DNA of 11,296 nt from Conidiobolus incongruus B7586 (Eukaryota > Entomophthoromycota > Entomophthoromycetes > Entomophthorales > Conidiobolaceae), in contig JNEM01012775.1 in the NCBI GenBank assembly GCA_000697335.1, positions 1-11,296 on the forward strand. The letters run 5' to 3'. Positions 8,140-11,296 of this stretch are shown here, one piece after another (within the stretch, counting starts at the first letter, position 1; every line of letters begins with the position of its first letter). The position numbers were made by a program, and so were the translations under genes. Below the pieces are notes generated by a model. The model was not told the DNA's origin. It saw only the letters and a program-made list of their open reading frames with translations, and did no database searches.

Positions 8140-9757
8140 TTAATTAGTATCATTTAAACAAGGTTTAGGAGGTACTGGTGGAGGTACAGATGATTTAGCA
8201 GTTGGTGGTAATTCGTCAGATGGAAGGGTAATTTTGGATAATGGATAATCAATAAACACTTGAGAATATCGATCAATTAATAATTTAACAACTGAACCAA
8301 CAGTAGACCCTCCTACAACACATAACGAAACATCCAGCATAGGGTTAGCAGATCTCACCAAGTTGGGGGACCAAACAACAGCAAGATTATAACTTGTCAT
8401 CTTATTTTCATTAGAATTTAAGCTGACTTGGTGGAGTACATTAAAAATATAGCTGAGCAAATGAAGCACAGGAATAGAAAGTTGAGTGAATATACGAGTT
8501 TTAACAAAATCAACTTTATCTTCATCAGATGCTTTAGAGTCGAATTCCTTAATGACGTCATAAAGTTCAATTGGAAAGACTGGGTTTTTTAACTCGCGTA
8601 AAAAGATTTTCATTAAAACTGCAGCAACATTGATATCGTGTGATTCTAAATTCACTTGTTGATTCAAGTTATACTTCATTTTGACTTCTTTTAATAATGC
8701 AGAGCTTGGAGATCTTCTAAATAATCCTTCTTGATTCAATCCTTTATATAATATTAATAATTAATTATGAATGGATTTAATATTGAATAAACTTACCATT
8801 TTTCAAAAGTAATTCAGCACAATCTTGAATTACTTTAGGAATTCCTAATTCACCATTTTCACCCATTAAGTGAATAAGATCGACTCCAAAAACTGATTGA
8901 CCGGTCTCTACTGAATAAATCGACATATCAATGTTGCTTTCAAATTTCATGTTATAGCTAGATGGATCAATGTTAAGTGCATAAATAAGGGAATATTTAA
9001 AAAATATATTACTCATAAACAGCATTTGGTATATTCAATTGATTTAATGGTACGTAGCTTCCAAGTTGGCTAAGAGTCGAAATCCAAGTAACCTTTTTAG
9101 CGAATTTTGGACTTGATTAAGGAAGCTTAGTATTATATCAAATAAAATATCAAACTATCAAATACCTGATAATTTTATTCATTGTATCCATTAATATCTT
9201 GACCCAAAGAGACGGATGAACTACAAGTAAACTCTTTAAATTTTTCTTATATCTGTATTCAAGTATTAGTATTGAACATGAGTATGGTATAAAGATTATT
9301 CGCACTTTCTACTTAATCTCCCGTATGCTTTGAAGAGCCAGCTCCAGCTAGGTTTATGAACTGCACCACCAACAAATAATATGGCAGTATAATCATTTTC
9401 AACGAATTCATCCAGCTTTTCAATAATAGAGCTATAAATTTGGGTCAATAAAAAAATAAATTTCAATCCCTAAAAGAGAGTATGTACTCAAGTAAGGTGT
9501 CGTAATTAACTTCTTTAGGATCGGGTAAATTGCAAGCACAAAAGACAACAATAGGTTTACTTTCAAAATCCACCCCTGTTAAAGATAGTTATTAAAAATT
9601 ATTGAATATATTAATGAAAAAAAATATTACCAGATTGATAAATCAAATTCTCTTGAACATATTCAGATACAGTTCTCCCATTTAAACTCTTGGATCCTCT
9701 TAAAGAGTTGACAACATTACGGAAAGCTTCAGCTCCAATAGATGATTTGCTTGCCAT
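8140..9757 (-). CDS. CRAL-TRIO/Sec14 + RhoGAP protein (p50RhoGAP/ARHGAP1-like), 429 aa, 7 exons
   Basis: It is predicted to stimulate GTP hydrolysis by Rho/Cdc42-type GTPases, with a lipid- or protein-binding CRAL-TRIO module directing it to membranes. Exons: 9757-9631, 9575-9488, 9431-9306, 9252-9166, 9111-9013, 8957-8797, 8741-8140. The six introns are 55, 56, 53, 54, 55 and 55 nt; intron 3 has CTAATAC and intron 4 has TACTAAG branch points. Joining them keeps one frame. CRAL-TRIO spans about residues 43-176 (KPIVVFCACNLPDP; NDYTAILFVGGAVHKPSWSW; YKKNLKSLLVVHPSLWVKI; SQLGSYVPL). RhoGAP spans about 199-390: FGVDL, then GLFRRS with the catalytic arginine finger at about R238, FLRELKNPVFP, and NKMTSYNLAVVWSPNL carrying the conserved Lys and Asn. 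The tail has PPPVPPKP (about 416-423), a likely SH3-binding motif. Total length is close to human p50RhoGAP (439 aa). A TAA in frame just before ATG 9757 supports the start. The intron 3 donor is GTGCGA; the other seven introns in the window start GTA. Confidence 0.94.
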
Positions 9758-10056
9758 CTTTTAGAATACTATCAACTGTTTTAAATATTTATGTATTAAA
9801 ATATGAGTAAAAAAATAATCGAATAATAATATGAGGTAGTAATATATTAATATATTAACGAAAAATTGAAAAGATTTTTGGCTTATTAATATTATTAAAT
9901 GAATAATTTTTTAATATAAGCAAGGATATTTTGAAGAATAAACTATTTTTGTATATTTATATTAGATATTTAAACCAATTTTTCGTCATTAATTTGATCA
10001 TTCATTCATCAAGGATCAATATCTAATTTCACATCCAATCAATCATCATAAATTTC

Positions 10057-10060
<4 letters not shown>

Positions 10061-10083
<23 letters not shown>
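10061..10083. repeat. (TA)n microsatellite
   Basis: About 11.5 perfect TA units, roughly 300 bp upstream of the RhoGAP start codon. Confidence 0.9.
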
Positions 10084-10088
<5 letters not shown>

Positions 10089-10784
10089 CTATATTTTATT
10101 CAAGTTTCTATTTTAGTTGAATTTATTTTTATTAATCCTATTCAAATATACGTTATTTATTTATAAAATATAAACCTTTAATAATATTCTATTATTATAA
10201 TATAAAATTAGTATTATTCTATTTCTAATTTATATTTTTGTAGATCTAGAAATAAAAGATAAACTATAAACTAATGAAAATTCAAAATCAGGGAATATAT
10301 CGAATAAGAAAAGATATAAAATTGCTATACTTAATTGCTAAAATACTAGTATTTAGAGTTTTATTTCATATGAGATCATAATTGATATAAAATTTTATTC
10401 AATTTACATATATTTGACATACAGGTTTTATTTCTATTAAAAATATTAATTAAATAATGAAAATTTATGAAGATTTCATCTTATATATATAATGACAAAA
10501 ATACAATTTTATCATTCTAAAATTTAATAGTGAAGATTAATTTTAATAAAATTCTTACACTGAATTAATCCTTAAAATATTTAATGTTAACAATATTATA
10601 TTGAGTGAAGGTAGATATTTTCGACCCAAAATATTAGATCTGGAGCAAAATTATATATATATTAATTCAAAGTAATAGTTTTGATATAATAATTCTAGAT
10701 ATATACAAATATTGGCATAATCAAAGAATACACTTTATTCATTAAATAGTATAAATTTGCTATATATTGCAATACTTATTATGG

Positions 10785-11194
10785 ACTTGTCCAAGCCTTA
10801 TATGGAGGTCATGAGACCCAAAATAGGTAAATCCAAACACTAACCCTAGAACATTAGCTGAATTGGTTGTTAAAAAGAAAAAAATATATTGCTAGTAATA
10901 TTAATATTAGAATTGATTTTTATAAAATATTTAGGATACTTGCAAATTTTACCTAATTTAAATTATTTAAATAAATATTCACAAATTTACAAATATGATT
11001 TAGATAGTATTTTTTGTAAGTGATAAGCTTATACCAAAGGCATTCTTTTATTTTATTGAGTAAGCCTAGCTTAAATCTGTAATAAAACTATCTTAGCATT
11101 GTTTTTTGGACTTTTTTCTAATGTATTTATTAGCTTATTTCTTTTAGTTTTGGATATAAGCTATTAAAATTATAATACACTAGCTTGGAAAAGT
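10785..11194. repeat. Candidate non-autonomous inverted-repeat element (MITE-like), about 410 bp
   Basis: ACTTGTCCAAGC at 10785-10796 is matched in inverted orientation by gcttggaaaagt at 11183-11194, with 11 of 12 bases paired. The left part (10781-10850) has clearly more G and C than the surrounding spacer. The interior has no coding frame but several AAGCTTA/TAGCTTA-type palindromic bits, for example at 11026-11035 and 11131-11163. No convincing target duplication is seen, so the boundaries and class are provisional, and a chance match cannot be excluded. Confidence 0.3.
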
Positions 11195-11296
11195 GAGTTA
11201 TAAAACTATGATTATATATATTATTATCAATAACTCTGTTAATTCTTAATTAAATTAATTTAAATTAAAACATATAATAAACTTATATTATTTATT

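Larger units (their letters stand above)
9758..11296. other. AT-rich upstream region of the RhoGAP gene, right edge
   Basis: It holds the RhoGAP gene's promoter at its left end by position; no defined element is visible. There is no coding region. It contains an AT microsatellite at 10061-10083, and a patch of more mixed composition from about 10780 to 10860 that begins a candidate inverted-repeat-bounded segment. Confidence 0.6.

Noticed and set aside
10840-10847. Telomere-like ctaaccct
   Set aside because: A single copy only, with no tandem array and ordinary spacer on both sides.
1-11296. tRNA, rRNA, CRISPR array or capsid/toxin-type gene
   Set aside because: No B-box-like GGTTCGA segment, no conserved rRNA core, no regularly spaced repeats and no such protein motif were seen on reading both strands. 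A covariance-model scan would be the decisive test for small RNAs.

Overview
The window is nuclear DNA from a very AT-rich eukaryote. An early-diverging fungus is the best fit, possibly an arbuscular mycorrhizal or related lineage, but the species cannot be read from the sequence. The reasons are short spliceosomal introns of 50-61 nt (some with CTAAT or TACTAA branch points), compact genes in long AT-rich spacers, a SWI3/SMARCC protein with a fungal-type ZZ finger, and a p50RhoGAP-like CRAL-TRIO/RhoGAP protein.

Layout. 1-1091 is AT-rich spacer with no gene seen. 1092-1637 (+) is an intronless 181-aa gene of unknown function with strikingly optimised codons. 1638-3067 is the spacer between convergent genes and carries palindromes. 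3068-5698 (-) is a three-exon gene for an 839-aa SWI3/RSC8/SMARCC chromatin-remodelling subunit. About 5877-7115 (+) is a decayed mariner-family DNA transposon, whose transposase can be followed from start codon to C terminus. 7116-8139 is spacer with an AT microsatellite. 8140-9757 (-) is a seven-exon gene for a 429-aa CRAL-TRIO plus RhoGAP protein. 9758-11296 is AT-rich upstream DNA with a microsatellite and, near its right end, a roughly 410-bp segment bounded by a candidate inverted repeat.

The three genes are ordinary single-copy-looking host genes: one conserved unknown, one chromatin remodeller subunit and one Rho-GTPase regulator. Nothing suggests a shared pathway or cluster. I found no tRNA, rRNA, CRISPR array or new multi-gene system. 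The observations most worth following are the patchily known 181-aa family, the composite domain set of the SWI3 protein, the very uniform intron lengths, and the mariner relic with its G-to-A type decay.
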